A stretch of DNA of 15,041 bases, taken from the NCBI GenBank assembly GCA_944386965.1, contig CALXDE010000216.1:1-15041 (forward strand), in the 5' to 3' direction. Both the position numbers and the translations under genes were made by a program. The notes under the pieces were generated by a model, which made no database searches, was not told where the DNA came from, and saw only the letters and a list, made by a program, of their open reading frames with translations. Of the stretch, positions 7,709 to 14,565 are shown one piece after another. The DNA is from an uncultured Oscillospiraceae bacterium (GTDB lineage Bacteria > Bacillota_A > Clostridia > Oscillospirales > Oscillospiraceae). Position 1 is the first letter of the stretch. Every line of letters starts with the position of its first letter.

Positions 7709-8632
7709 CTATTTTCCCCGCAGAAATCCCTCGATGATCTTGGCCTCCGCCTGCTCCTCCGTCAGGCCCAGGGTCCGCAGCTTGACGATCTGCTCCCCCG
7801 CGATCTTGCCGATGGCCGCCTCGTGGATCAGCGCCGCGTCAATATCCCCGGCGTAGAGCTCCGGGGCGGCGTTGACGGTACCCCGGTCCACCAGGATGGC
7901 GTCGCATTCAGAGTGGCCGGTGCACCGGCAGTTGCCCACGATCCGGGAGCGGTAATCCTGCTTGGACTGTCCCTTGGCCACGGACCGGGAGATCAGGTCC
8001 ACGGCGGAATCCTCTCCCTCCATCGTCACAACGAAGTCGGTGTGGGCCGTCTCCTCGCCGTCGGTCATCAGGCTCTCGTGGATGGTGAGCCGGGCGCGGG
8101 GCCCCAGCGTGGCCTTGGTGCGGCGGTCGGTGGTGTCCACGCCTCCCAGCTGGATGGTTTCCATCTCCATGGACGCCCCCTCCCCCAGGGTGATCTCCGT
8201 CACCGGGTCGATGCGCCTGAGGCCGATGCCCTTACCAATGCCCACATGCTTCTCCTTGTAGAGAACCCTGGCGCCCTTCTCCAGGAAGAAACGGTGGATG
8301 CCGTTGTGCCGGGCCTCTCCCTCCCCGTTGGTGTGGACGCCGCAGCCGGCAATGATGGTCACGTCCGCCCCGGCAGCCACATAGAAGTCGTTGTACACCA
8401 GATCATCCACATTCCCGTGGGTGACGCAGGCGGGGATATACACCTTCTCCCCCTGGGCCGCGGCATCGATGCGGATATCCATGCCGGGCTTGTCCGTCTT
8501 GCTCTCTATATGAATGTGGTCGGTAGACTGCCGGGCGGCGCAGCCGCCGTCCTCCCGGATGTTGTAGGCGCCCTGGAACGCCCCGGTATAGTCCGACACC
8601 GCCTTGAGCAGCTTCTCTGTAATGGTATTCAT
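7709..8632 (-). CDS. sufB: SufB/SmsB-type Fe-S cluster scaffold, short form
   Basis: This 307-residue protein is the scaffold partner of the SufC ATPase, on which Fe-S clusters are built in the cytoplasm. It is much shorter than E. coli SufB (about 495 residues) and lacks its N-terminal region, matching the minimal SufB/D protein (SmsB) of Clostridia and archaea. The conserved C-terminal core carries H-S-E-C-D (Cys243, the SufB cluster-assembly cysteine position) and H-E-A-A-I-G-K-I (His270, Glu271). The His-Glu pair is SufB-like; SufD has His-Gly. ATG 8632-8630 has AGGAGG eight bases upstream. It starts 13 bases after sufC ends, so the two form an operon. It ends in TAG. No SufD, SufS or SufU gene is next to it. 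The call is firm for the family; SmsB is the more precise name. Confidence 0.92.
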   Translation of the reverse strand: MNTITEKLLKAVSDYTGAFQGAYNIREDGGCAARQSTDHIHIESKTDKPGMDIRIDAAAQGEKVYIPACVTHGNVDDLVYNDFYVAAGADVTIIAGCGVHTNGEGEARHNGIHRFFLEKGARVLYKEKHVGIGKGIGLRRIDPVTEITLGEGASMEMETIQLGGVDTTDRRTKATLGPRARLTIHESLMTDGEETAHTDFVVTMEGEDSAVDLISRSVAKGQSKQDYRSRIVGNCRCTGHSECDAILVDRGTVNAAPELYAGDIDAALIHEAAIGKIAGEQIVKLRTLGLTEEQAEAKIIEGFLRGK

Positions 8633-8645
8633 CCGCTCCGCCTCC

Positions 8646-9368
8646 TTACATCTGACGATGGATGGGACACAGCCCCTGCTTTTCCCCGGCCATCAGCTGG
8701 GGCAGGACCTGCTCCCGTCCGCCGGAGAGGCGGACCTGGCCGGCGGCAATGACCACGATCTCATCGGCGATCTCCAGAATCCGCTCCTGGTGGGAGATCA
8801 CAAACAGCGCCCGGCTCCGCTCCTCCTTCAGATTGCGGAACACATCGATCAAATTGGAGAAGCTCCACAGATCGATGCCGGCCTCCGGCTCGTCAAACAC
8901 CAGGAACCGGGCGTCCCTCCGGGCCAGGATGGTGGCGATCTCAATGCGCTTGCTCTCTCCGCCGGAGAGGCTGGCGTCCACCGGGCGGTCCACATAGTCC
9001 CGGGCGCACAGCCCCACCTTGCCCATCAGGCCGCACAGCTCCTCCTCGCCCAGGGCCTCCCCCGCGGCGATCTCCAGCAGGTCCCGGACCGTAACGCCCT
9101 TAAAGCGGACGGGCTGCTGGAAGGCGTAGGCAATGCCCTTCTTCGCCCGGCCGGTAATATCCATTGCCGTGATATCCTCTCCATCCAGCAGAATCGTCCC
9201 CGCCGTGGGGGCCATCAGACCCGCCACCAGCTTGGCGATGGAGGTCTTTCCACCGCCGTTGGGTCCGGTGACCACGGTGAGCTTCCCCGGGGCGATCTCC
9301 AGGCTGACGCCTTTGACGATCTCCTCCCCGTCCGGGGCTCTCCAATATACTTGATCCAGTGTGAGCAC
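8646..9368 (-). CDS. sufC: SufC/SmsC Fe-S assembly ATPase
   Basis: This 240-residue ABC-type ATPase powers the SufB scaffold; it is soluble and not a transporter. Walker A is G-P-N-G-G-G-K-T (35-42), the Q-loop lies near Q84, the signature is L-S-G-G-E (134-138), Walker B is F-L-V-F-D-E (155-160) and the switch histidine is His193. The stretch D-E-P-E-A-G-I-D-L-W-S-F (159-170) is characteristic of SufC. GTG 9368-9366 is chosen because GAGGAGGA lies six bases upstream. The in-frame ATG ten codons earlier would put that ribosome site inside the coding sequence and add a basic extension foreign to the family. It is the first gene of the operon, behind a near-consensus promoter. Confidence 0.94.
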   Translation of the reverse strand: MLTLDQVYWRAPDGEEIVKGVSLEIAPGKLTVVTGPNGGGKTSIAKLVAGLMAPTAGTILLDGEDITAMDITGRAKKGIAYAFQQPVRFKGVTVRDLLEIAAGEALGEEELCGLMGKVGLCARDYVDRPVDASLSGGESKRIEIATILARRDARFLVFDEPEAGIDLWSFSNLIDVFRNLKEERSRALFVISHQERILEIADEIVVIAAGQVRLSGGREQVLPQLMAGEKQGLCPIHRQM

Positions 9369-9450
9369 AGAACTCCTCCTCTTTCCCATGATATCCATAC
9401 ACGCCGCGCGGTCCTTGCCGCGCCGTCAGTTGTCTGTCATATTCTACCCG

Positions 9451-9480
9451 ATTATAGACACAGCCTTCCCTGCCTGTCAA
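9451..9480 (-). promoter_or_regulatory. Strong sigma-A promoter of the sufCB operon
   Basis: On the minus strand there is TTGACA (9480-9475), an 18-base spacer and TATAAT (9456-9451), both perfect. It lies about 80 bases before the sufC GTG, leaving a sizeable leader. I see no clear IscR- or SufR-type site in the leader. Confidence 0.82.
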
Positions 9481-9507
9481 CTATTTTCTCCCCCGCTCCG
9501 CCAGTAC

Positions 9508-9538
9508 AAAAGGGAGCCGCGCCCCCGGGACGCGGCTC
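9508..9538 (-). terminator. Terminator of the degV-family gene
   Basis: Arms GAGCCGCG (9514-9521) and CGCGGCTC (9531-9538) enclose a nine-base loop. On the minus strand the hairpin is followed by CCTTTT, ending at 9508. It lies between the degV-family stop and the sufC promoter, separating the two transcripts. Confidence 0.8.
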
Positions 9539-9585
9539 TGTTCCATGATAAGGGGACCGGGGAGGAACCCCCTCCGCCCGGGCCG

Positions 9586-10440
9586 TCAGCTCTCCAGGAT
9601 CTGGATGCCGGCGCCCAGGACTCCCGGGCCGATATAGCAGCTGAGGGTGGCGTCGATTTTGATGTAGACGCACCGCTTATAGTCCGGAAAAAGCTCCTCC
9701 AGCCGCTGCCGGAGCTGCGCGCCCCCCACCGGATCGCCGCCGTCTCCCACCAGAAGGTTGTACCGGCATCCGGGCTTCACATATTTCGCCACCTGCTGGC
9801 ACAGGTGGGACTGGACCATCTTCCGCCCCCGGACCTTTTCCACGCTGCCCAGCTTCCCGTCAGGCAGGAAACTGACGATGGGCTTGATCTGCAGCGCCGT
9901 CCCCGCCAGGGCAGTGACCTTTCCGATGCGCCCGCCCTTCTGGAGATACTCCAGGGTATCCACAGAGAAGAACACGTGGGAGTTTGCGATGAGGGAAGGG
10001 ATACGGGCGGCAATCTCCCGGAAGGACTTTCCCCGGCGCACATCCTCCGCCACCTCCAGGGCGGTGATGCCGGACCCGATGCTGCCGCTGAGGGAATCGC
10101 AGACCAGCACCTTCAGCTCCGGCACCTGCTGGGCCGTGATGCGCAGCATGTTGGCCGTGCCGGACAGGCCGCTGGAGAGCATGACGGCGATGGCGTGGGT
10201 GTATCCGGACATGCGCAGCCACCGCAGCAGCGCCAGCGCATCCTCCCCGCTGGGGAGGCTGGTCTTGGGAACCTCGCTCTTCAATATTTTGTACACATCC
10301 TCCGGAGTGATGTCCACCCCGTCCCGGTACTCCCGGCCCTTGGCCCGGATGATCAGCGGCAGGACAAAAATGCCATATTCCCGCACCAGCTCCGGCGGGA
10401 TATCCGCACAGGAATCCGTAATGACTGCGATCTTCTCCAT
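9586..10440 (-). CDS. DegV-family fatty-acid-binding protein (FakB-like)
   Basis: This 284-residue protein is of usual DegV length. DegV/FakB proteins hold a fatty acid in the cytoplasm and, in Firmicutes with FakA, present it for phosphorylation before entry into phospholipid synthesis. Visible motifs are T-D-S-C-A-D-I-P (8-15), T-S-L-P-S (60-64), S-S-G-L-S-G-T (89-95), D-S-L-S-G-S (115-120), K-G-G-R-I-G-K (168-174) and C-terminal G-P-G-V-L-G (271-276). In the well-studied FakB proteins a histidine two residues before the G-P-G contacts the fatty-acid carboxyl; here that place is Tyr269. ATG 10440-10438 has AAAGGA six bases upstream; longer in-frame extensions cross the promoter. No FakA kinase gene is in the window. 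The family call is firm; the ligand is unknown. Confidence 0.93.
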   Translation of the reverse strand: MEKIAVITDSCADIPPELVREYGIFVLPLIIRAKGREYRDGVDITPEDVYKILKSEVPKTSLPSGEDALALLRWLRMSGYTHAIAVMLSSGLSGTANMLRITAQQVPELKVLVCDSLSGSIGSGITALEVAEDVRRGKSFREIAARIPSLIANSHVFFSVDTLEYLQKGGRIGKVTALAGTALQIKPIVSFLPDGKLGSVEKVRGRKMVQSHLCQQVAKYVKPGCRYNLLVGDGGDPVGGAQLRQRLEELFPDYKRCVYIKIDATLSCYIGPGVLGAGIQILES

Positions 10441-10507
10441 GGTAGTCCTTTCTCCATCTTCCCCAGCCTGTTCCCCCCATGGGACAGGCCCTATACATAT
10501 ATAAGAG

Positions 10508-10536
10508 ATTGTACCAGCAACCGGTACATTTGGCAA
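10508..10536 (-). promoter_or_regulatory. Promoter of the degV-family gene
   Basis: On the minus strand there is TTGCCA (10536-10531), a 17-base spacer and TACAAT (10513-10508), with TG one base before the -10 (extended -10). It lies about 70 bases before the start codon. Small arms GTACC and GGTAC (10511-10515, 10523-10527) in the spacer form a weak dyad. Confidence 0.7.
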
Positions 10537-10625
10537 CCGAAATTTCGCAAATTTTCCCTCCTGGTTTTTCCGCGTCCCCTTCGTTCCGTCCTGTTCCGGC
10601 ACTCTGGATTTTCCGGTCCGTCCGT

Positions 10626-10632
10626 GGTACAA
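10626..10632 (+). promoter_or_regulatory. Probable extended -10 promoter element of the hydantoinase gene
   Basis: The plus strand reads GTGGTACAAT just before base 10633: TG, one base, then TACAAT, about 35 bases before the ATG. No good -35 stands at 17 bases (TGGATT at best). The same TGGTACAAT string is the -10 of the divergent degV-family gene, read on the other strand. Confidence 0.5.
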
Positions 10633-10666
10633 TACAAGTATCAAACCGGTAAAGGAGGTCCTCACG

Positions 10667-12040
10667 ATGAAAATTCTGCTCAAGGGCGGACAGGTGGTGT
10701 CCGGCAGCGGCGTCACCACCGCGGATGTACTGCTGGAGGGAGAAGTCATTGCCGCTGTGGGTCCGGCGCTGGAAGCGGAGGGCGCGGCGGTGGTGGACTG
10801 CGCCGGCAAGCTGCTCTTCCCCGGCTTCATCGACGCCCACACCCACTTCGATCTGGAGGTGGCCGGCACCATCACCGCCGACGACTTCACCACCGGCAGC
10901 CGGGCGGCCCTCCGGGGGGGCACCACCACGGTCATCGACTTCGCCGCCCCGGACAAGGGGGAGACGCTCCACGCGGGGCTGCGCCGCTGGCAGGAGAAGG
11001 CGGAGGGCCGCTGCGCCTGCGACTACGGCTTCCACATGACCATCGACGACTGGAACGAGGGGATCGCCCGGGAGATCGGCGAGATGGTGGAGCTGGGTAT
11101 CCCCACTTTCAAAATGTACATGACCTATCCGGCCATGATGATCGGGGAGGAGGACATGTACTTCGCCCTCAAGCGCCTCAAGGAGGTGGGGGGCCTCACC
11201 GGCGTCCACTGTGAGAATCACGGCATCATCGACGCCCTCATCGCTGAGAAAAAGGCCGCCGGGGAGCTGGGACCCGCCTCCCATCCCCGGACCCGGCCCA
11301 ACGGTCTGGAGGCTGAGGCGGTGAGCCACCTGCTGCGTCTGGCCGAGCAGGTGGACACGCCGGTCATTATCGTCCACCTCTCCACCAAGGAGGCCCTGGA
11401 GGAGGTCCGCTCCGCCCGGGCCCGGGGCCAGACGGTCTATGTGGAGACATGCCCCCAGTATCTGCTGCTGGAGGAGAGCGTCTACGACGACCCGGACTTT
11501 ACCGAGGCCGCCAAATTCGTCTGCGCGCCGCCCATCCGCACCGTGGCCGACCAGGAGGCGCTCTGGCTGGCCCTGGGGGACGGAGAGATCCAAACCGTCT
11601 CCACGGATCACTGCTCCTTCACCACCGCCCAGAAGCGCGCCGGGCGGTATGACTTCACAAAAATTCCCGGCGGCCTGCCCGGCGTGGAGACGAGAGGCGT
11701 GCTGCTCTACACCGCCGGCGTGGCGGCCGGACGCATCACAGAGGCGGACCTGTGCCGCGTCCTGAGCGAAAATCCGGCCAAGCTCTATGGGTGCTGGCCC
11801 CGGAAGGGGGTCATCGCTCCGGGCAGCGACGCCGACATCGTGGTCTACGACCCGGCGGCCGACTCCGTCATCACCGCCGCCGACCAGGTCCAAAATGTGG
11901 ACTACAACCCCTACGAGGGCTTTCAGACCCGGGGCAGCATCGCCCAGGTGTACCTCCGAGGGCATCTGGCCGTGGACCGCGGGAGGGTCCTGGCGGAAAA
12001 CCGGGGCGCATTTATTCCAAGAGGCCCTTGCAGCCTCTGA
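10667..12040 (+). CDS. hydA: D-hydantoinase / dihydropyrimidinase
   Basis: This 457-residue zinc hydrolase of the amidohydrolase superfamily opens cyclic amides such as 5,6-dihydrouracil or 5-substituted hydantoins to N-carbamoyl amino acids. All metal-site residues of the family are visible: H58-x-H60 in F-I-D-A-H-T-H-F, the lysine that becomes carboxylated (Lys149 in P-T-F-K-M-Y), His181 in V-H-C-E-N, His237 in I-V-H-L-S-T and Asp314 in S-T-D-H. Tyr154 matches the substrate-contacting tyrosine. Length is normal. ATG 10667 follows AAAGGAGGT (10651-10659). No carbamoylase, dihydropyrimidine dehydrogenase or dedicated permease is adjacent, so the physiological substrate cannot be set from context; dihydrouracil breakdown or use of dietary or drug hydantoins are both possible. 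The divergent partner is the degV-family gene. Confidence 0.95.
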   Translation: MKILLKGGQVVSGSGVTTADVLLEGEVIAAVGPALEAEGAAVVDCAGKLLFPGFIDAHTHFDLEVAGTITADDFTTGSRAALRGGTTTVIDFAAPDKGETLHAGLRRWQEKAEGRCACDYGFHMTIDDWNEGIAREIGEMVELGIPTFKMYMTYPAMMIGEEDMYFALKRLKEVGGLTGVHCENHGIIDALIAEKKAAGELGPASHPRTRPNGLEAEAVSHLLRLAEQVDTPVIIVHLSTKEALEEVRSARARGQTVYVETCPQYLLLEESVYDDPDFTEAAKFVCAPPIRTVADQEALWLALGDGEIQTVSTDHCSFTTAQKRAGRYDFTKIPGGLPGVETRGVLLYTAGVAAGRITEADLCRVLSENPAKLYGCWPRKGVIAPGSDADIVVYDPAADSVITAADQVQNVDYNPYEGFQTRGSIAQVYLRGHLAVDRGRVLAENRGAFIPRGPCSL

Positions 12041-12055
12041 TCGTCCGCCCCCCAT

Positions 12056-12096
12056 GGAAAGAGCCCCGGCAGCCATGCGCTGCCGGGGCTCTTTCC
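12056..12096. terminator. Bidirectional terminator between hydantoinase and MFS genes
   Basis: Two perfect 17-base arms (12056-12072 and 12080-12096) enclose a seven-base loop. The stem carries AAAG at its left foot and CTTT at its right, and TACTATTTT follows on the plus strand. It lies 15 bases after the hydantoinase stop and 10 bases after the MFS stop on the other strand, ending both converging transcripts. Confidence 0.9.
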
Positions 12097-12106
12097 TACT
12101 ATTTTG

Positions 12107-13318
12107 TCAGGTATGCTGTCTGGAAAATATCGGTGTCGCATAGGCCCGGGCCATCAGGCCCACGGACAGAATGGTCAGCATCGCGAAGAGCAGGTATGCC
12201 GGTTGATAGCTCCCCGTCCAGTCGGCGAGAAGGCCGGGGACCGGGCTGAACACCAGCGCCCCCACCATGTGCACCGACTGGATCTTGCACAGCAGGGCAT
12301 TGTCTCCGCCGCACAGATCCTTGCACCAGATAGAGAACCCCACGGTGCTCAGCGCCAGCCCCAGTCCCGCAAACAGCAGGGACAGACACACCAGCACCGG
12401 ACTGCGGCTGGGAATCAGGCACTCCAGCCACTGGCCCAGCACCACAAACAGTCCGAACAGCAGGCAGGCCCGGCGGCCGCCCAGCAGGTCCGTCACCTCG
12501 CCGATCAGGCATTTGCCCGCCGTCATCAGAAGCCCCATGGCGGAAACCAGCCAGGCCACCGTATCCGGACTGAACTGCTCAGCCGTCAGATAGACCGTAA
12601 TATGGCTGTAGGCCGGGCCGGAGCTGGCCGCCAGCAGGAATGCCGCCGGCAGCAGCAGTCCCATGGGGCGCGCGCCCCGGGAAACCGCCGTCTGGGTTTC
12701 TCTCCGCCCACTGCGCTCCGCCCCCTGGCAAGGCCGCAGGCCCAGGGCCTCCGGCCGCTCCCGCACCAGCAGGGCGACCGCAGCCCCCGCCGCCAGGAAG
12801 AACGCAGCCATCCACAGCATGGCGCCGGACAGGCCGAACCGGACCACCAGCCCCTGCGCCACCGGCGAGGCCACCACAGCGGCTGCCCCGGTTCCAGCGG
12901 CGCAGATTCCCACCGCCAAACCCCGATGGCTGACAAACCACCGGTCCAGCAGCATGGTGGCCGGCACCATGCCGCACAGTCCGCAGGTGACGCCGGAAAG
13001 GGCGCTGGCCCCGCAGCACAGGGCAAAGCTCCTCCCCGCGCTGTAGAGCAGCAGGGACACCGCCCCCGGCACAAGGCCCAGCACCATCCCCCAGCGCAGG
13101 GGGAAGCGGCGGTAATATGTGGTAACCGCCATGGTACTGAGCAGCATGGTCAGATAGCGGATGGTGATGAGCAGAGAGCCCTGGCTCTCCGTCATGGCGC
13201 CCCGCTGCATGATGTAGGGCTGGAACACGGTGAACGCATTGCTCAGCAGGCCCGTGGAGGTAAAGAGCAGCAGGGTTGCCCCCGCGCAGACCAGCCAGGC
13301 CCGGCGGCCGCTGTGCAT
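12107..13318 (-). CDS. MFS transporter
   Basis: This is a roughly 403-residue integral membrane carrier of the major facilitator superfamily. The sequence is strongly hydrophobic, with about 12 predicted membrane segments and a basic central loop (around 190-215: R-E-R-P-E, then several Arg) dividing two halves. The stretch D-R-W-F-V-S-H-R-G-L-A-V-G-I between segments 4 and 5 resembles the OFA/monocarboxylate-type branch, so an organic anion is a plausible cargo, but the substrate is not readable from sequence. Three nearby in-frame ATGs exist (13327, 13324, 13318). ATG 13318-13316 is chosen because AGAAGGAG then stands nine bases upstream, whereas it touches or nearly touches the other two. 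It is divergent from a LysR regulator, the usual arrangement for control of a transporter. Confidence 0.88.
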   Translation of the reverse strand: MHSGRRAWLVCAGATLLLFTSTGLLSNAFTVFQPYIMQRGAMTESQGSLLITIRYLTMLLSTMAVTTYYRRFPLRWGMVLGLVPGAVSLLLYSAGRSFALCCGASALSGVTCGLCGMVPATMLLDRWFVSHRGLAVGICAAGTGAAAVVASPVAQGLVVRFGLSGAMLWMAAFFLAAGAAVALLVRERPEALGLRPCQGAERSGRRETQTAVSRGARPMGLLLPAAFLLAASSGPAYSHITVYLTAEQFSPDTVAWLVSAMGLLMTAGKCLIGEVTDLLGGRRACLLFGLFVVLGQWLECLIPSRSPVLVCLSLLFAGLGLALSTVGFSIWCKDLCGGDNALLCKIQSVHMVGALVFSPVPGLLADWTGSYQPAYLLFAMLTILSVGLMARAYATPIFSRQHT

Positions 13319-13341
13319 ATCCATCATCTCCTTCTGGGCCT

Positions 13342-13369
13342 ATCATATCAGGAAAATTATATTTGTCAA
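13342..13369 (-). promoter_or_regulatory. Promoter of the MFS gene
   Basis: On the minus strand there is a perfect TTGACA (13369-13364), a 16-base spacer and TATGAT (13347-13342). Transcription would begin shortly before the ribosome site. Its -35 box overlaps the -35 box of the divergent LysR promoter. Confidence 0.72.
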
Positions 13370-13371
13370 AT
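13361..13371. promoter_or_regulatory. Probable LysR operator centred on the shared -35 boxes
   Basis: ATTTG-T-CAAAT is a perfect dyad centred on 13366. A T-N11-A frame (T13358, A13370), the loose LysR-type consensus, overlaps it. Binding by the adjacent LysR protein is inference from position. Confidence 0.45.
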
Positions 13372-13391
13372 TGATTTTCTTGTTATAAAAT
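13363..13391 (+). promoter_or_regulatory. Promoter of the LysR gene
   Basis: On the plus strand there is TTGTCA (13363-13368), a 17-base spacer and TAAAAT (13386-13391). It lies about 30 bases before the LysR start codon. Confidence 0.65.
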
Positions 13392-13422
13392 AACCACATC
13401 TTAAATATTTCGGAGGTGCCCT

Positions 13423-14295
13423 ATGACACAGCAGGAGATTGACGCCTTTCTGGCTATCGCGGAGCAGGGCTCTGTCACCGGGGCGGCGGAGGCGCTGTTC
13501 CTGACCCAGTCCACCCTGAGCAACCGGCTGCGGGTGCTGGAGCGGGAGCTGGGCATTGAGCTGTTCCGCCGCGGACGGGGACAGCGGCGCATCGAGCTGA
13601 CCGAGGCCGGAGAGCGCTTTATCCCTCTGGCGGAGAAATGGCGGCTCTTGTGGCGGGAAACCGCCTCCTTCAGCACCCAGCAGCGCCTGGACTTCGTGTC
13701 CATCTCCAGCGTCAACACCTATATCATGCCCCAGGTCCTCAAACATCTGGGGGACCTGTCCCGCATCTCTCTGTGCACCTACCACACCCTGGAGGCCTAC
13801 ACCCAGGTAGAAAACGGCCAGGCGGAGGTGGCGCTGGTCCCCAGCATCCGCTACTCCCGCTATGTGGAGGCCACCCACATTTTCACAGAACCCTACTCCC
13901 TCATCTGCGACCGGGACAGCGCCCTCTCCCAGCCGGTCCACCCCTCCCAGCTGCAGCCGGACCGGGAACTGCTGGTCAACTGGCACCTGGGGTTCATGCA
14001 GTGGCACCACTTCTGGTTCGGCCTCACCTCCTCTCCGGTGCTGTACACCGACGATATGCAGGTCGTGCAGCAGTTCCTCGGCCGGAAGGGGCTCTGGGCC
14101 GTGATGCCGCAGTCCGCGGCCCACTACGCCGTGCGCCATCTGCCTGTCAAGCGTCTGGCGCTGGCAGAGCCGCCGGAGGGACGGACCATGTACCTTCTCA
14201 AGCGCTGGGGCCACACCCTGTCGCCGGAGGCGGAACAGCTGGTGGCGGCGCTGCGCCGGTGGTGCGATGAGGAGGGGCTGGAATACCTGGGCTGA
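13423..14295 (+). CDS. LysR-family transcriptional regulator
   Basis: This 290-residue cytoplasmic DNA-binding regulator has normal family length. The N-terminal winged helix-turn-helix spans about 3-62: A-F-L-A-I-A-E-Q-G-S-V-T-G-A-A-E-A-L, then T-Q-S-T-L-S-N-R-L-R-V-L-E-R-E-L-G. A periplasmic-binding-protein-like effector domain occupies about 85-290. ATG 13423 follows CGGAGGTG. It is divergently transcribed from the MFS transporter, with overlapping promoters, so it most likely controls that transporter and itself. The effector is unknown; the transporter's cargo or a derivative is the natural guess. The stop codon lies inside a hairpin (14291-14314). Confidence 0.94.
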   Translation: MTQQEIDAFLAIAEQGSVTGAAEALFLTQSTLSNRLRVLERELGIELFRRGRGQRRIELTEAGERFIPLAEKWRLLWRETASFSTQQRLDFVSISSVNTYIMPQVLKHLGDLSRISLCTYHTLEAYTQVENGQAEVALVPSIRYSRYVEATHIFTEPYSLICDRDSALSQPVHPSQLQPDRELLVNWHLGFMQWHHFWFGLTSSPVLYTDDMQVVQQFLGRKGLWAVMPQSAAHYAVRHLPVKRLALAEPPEGRTMYLLKRWGHTLSPEAEQLVAALRRWCDEEGLEYLG

Positions 14296-14314
14296 GCCGG
14301 CACGGCGGCTCAGC
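14291..14314 (+). terminator. Hairpin at the LysR stop, weak terminator candidate
   Basis: Arms GCTGAGCCG (14291-14299) and CGGCTCAGC (14306-14314) enclose a six-base loop, and the LysR TGA lies within the left arm. What follows is C-rich with only a distant TTTT, so Rho-independent termination is uncertain. Confidence 0.4.
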
Positions 14315-14565
14315 ACCCCCGTGAAATCTCCCTTTTCGGCAAAAATCGGCCAATCTTCTTTGGTATCCCCGCGCTCTATGCCCCACGCGCGGTCAAGGCT
14401 TGCCCGCCTGCCGGAAACAGAAAAAGGAACCATTGCATGTCAACATGGCGGAAAATCCGCCGTCGCCGCCAGAACGCACAGGACAAAGGGGTCCGCGGCT
14501 GCGTACACCTAAACGGCAGGGATGCCTGCCGGACACCGTGGGTGCCCATCAGGGCTATGCATCCG

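Noticed and set aside
9421..9450. Possible Fe-S-responsive (IscR/SufR-like) site in the sufC leader
   Set aside because: I could not find a convincing dyad matching a known motif; only scattered TGTC/GACA pieces are present.
14447..14461. Hairpin GGCGGA-AAA-TCCGCC in the LysR-GNAT gap
   Set aside because: It is too short and lacks a U-tract on either strand, so I do not call it a terminator or RNA gene.
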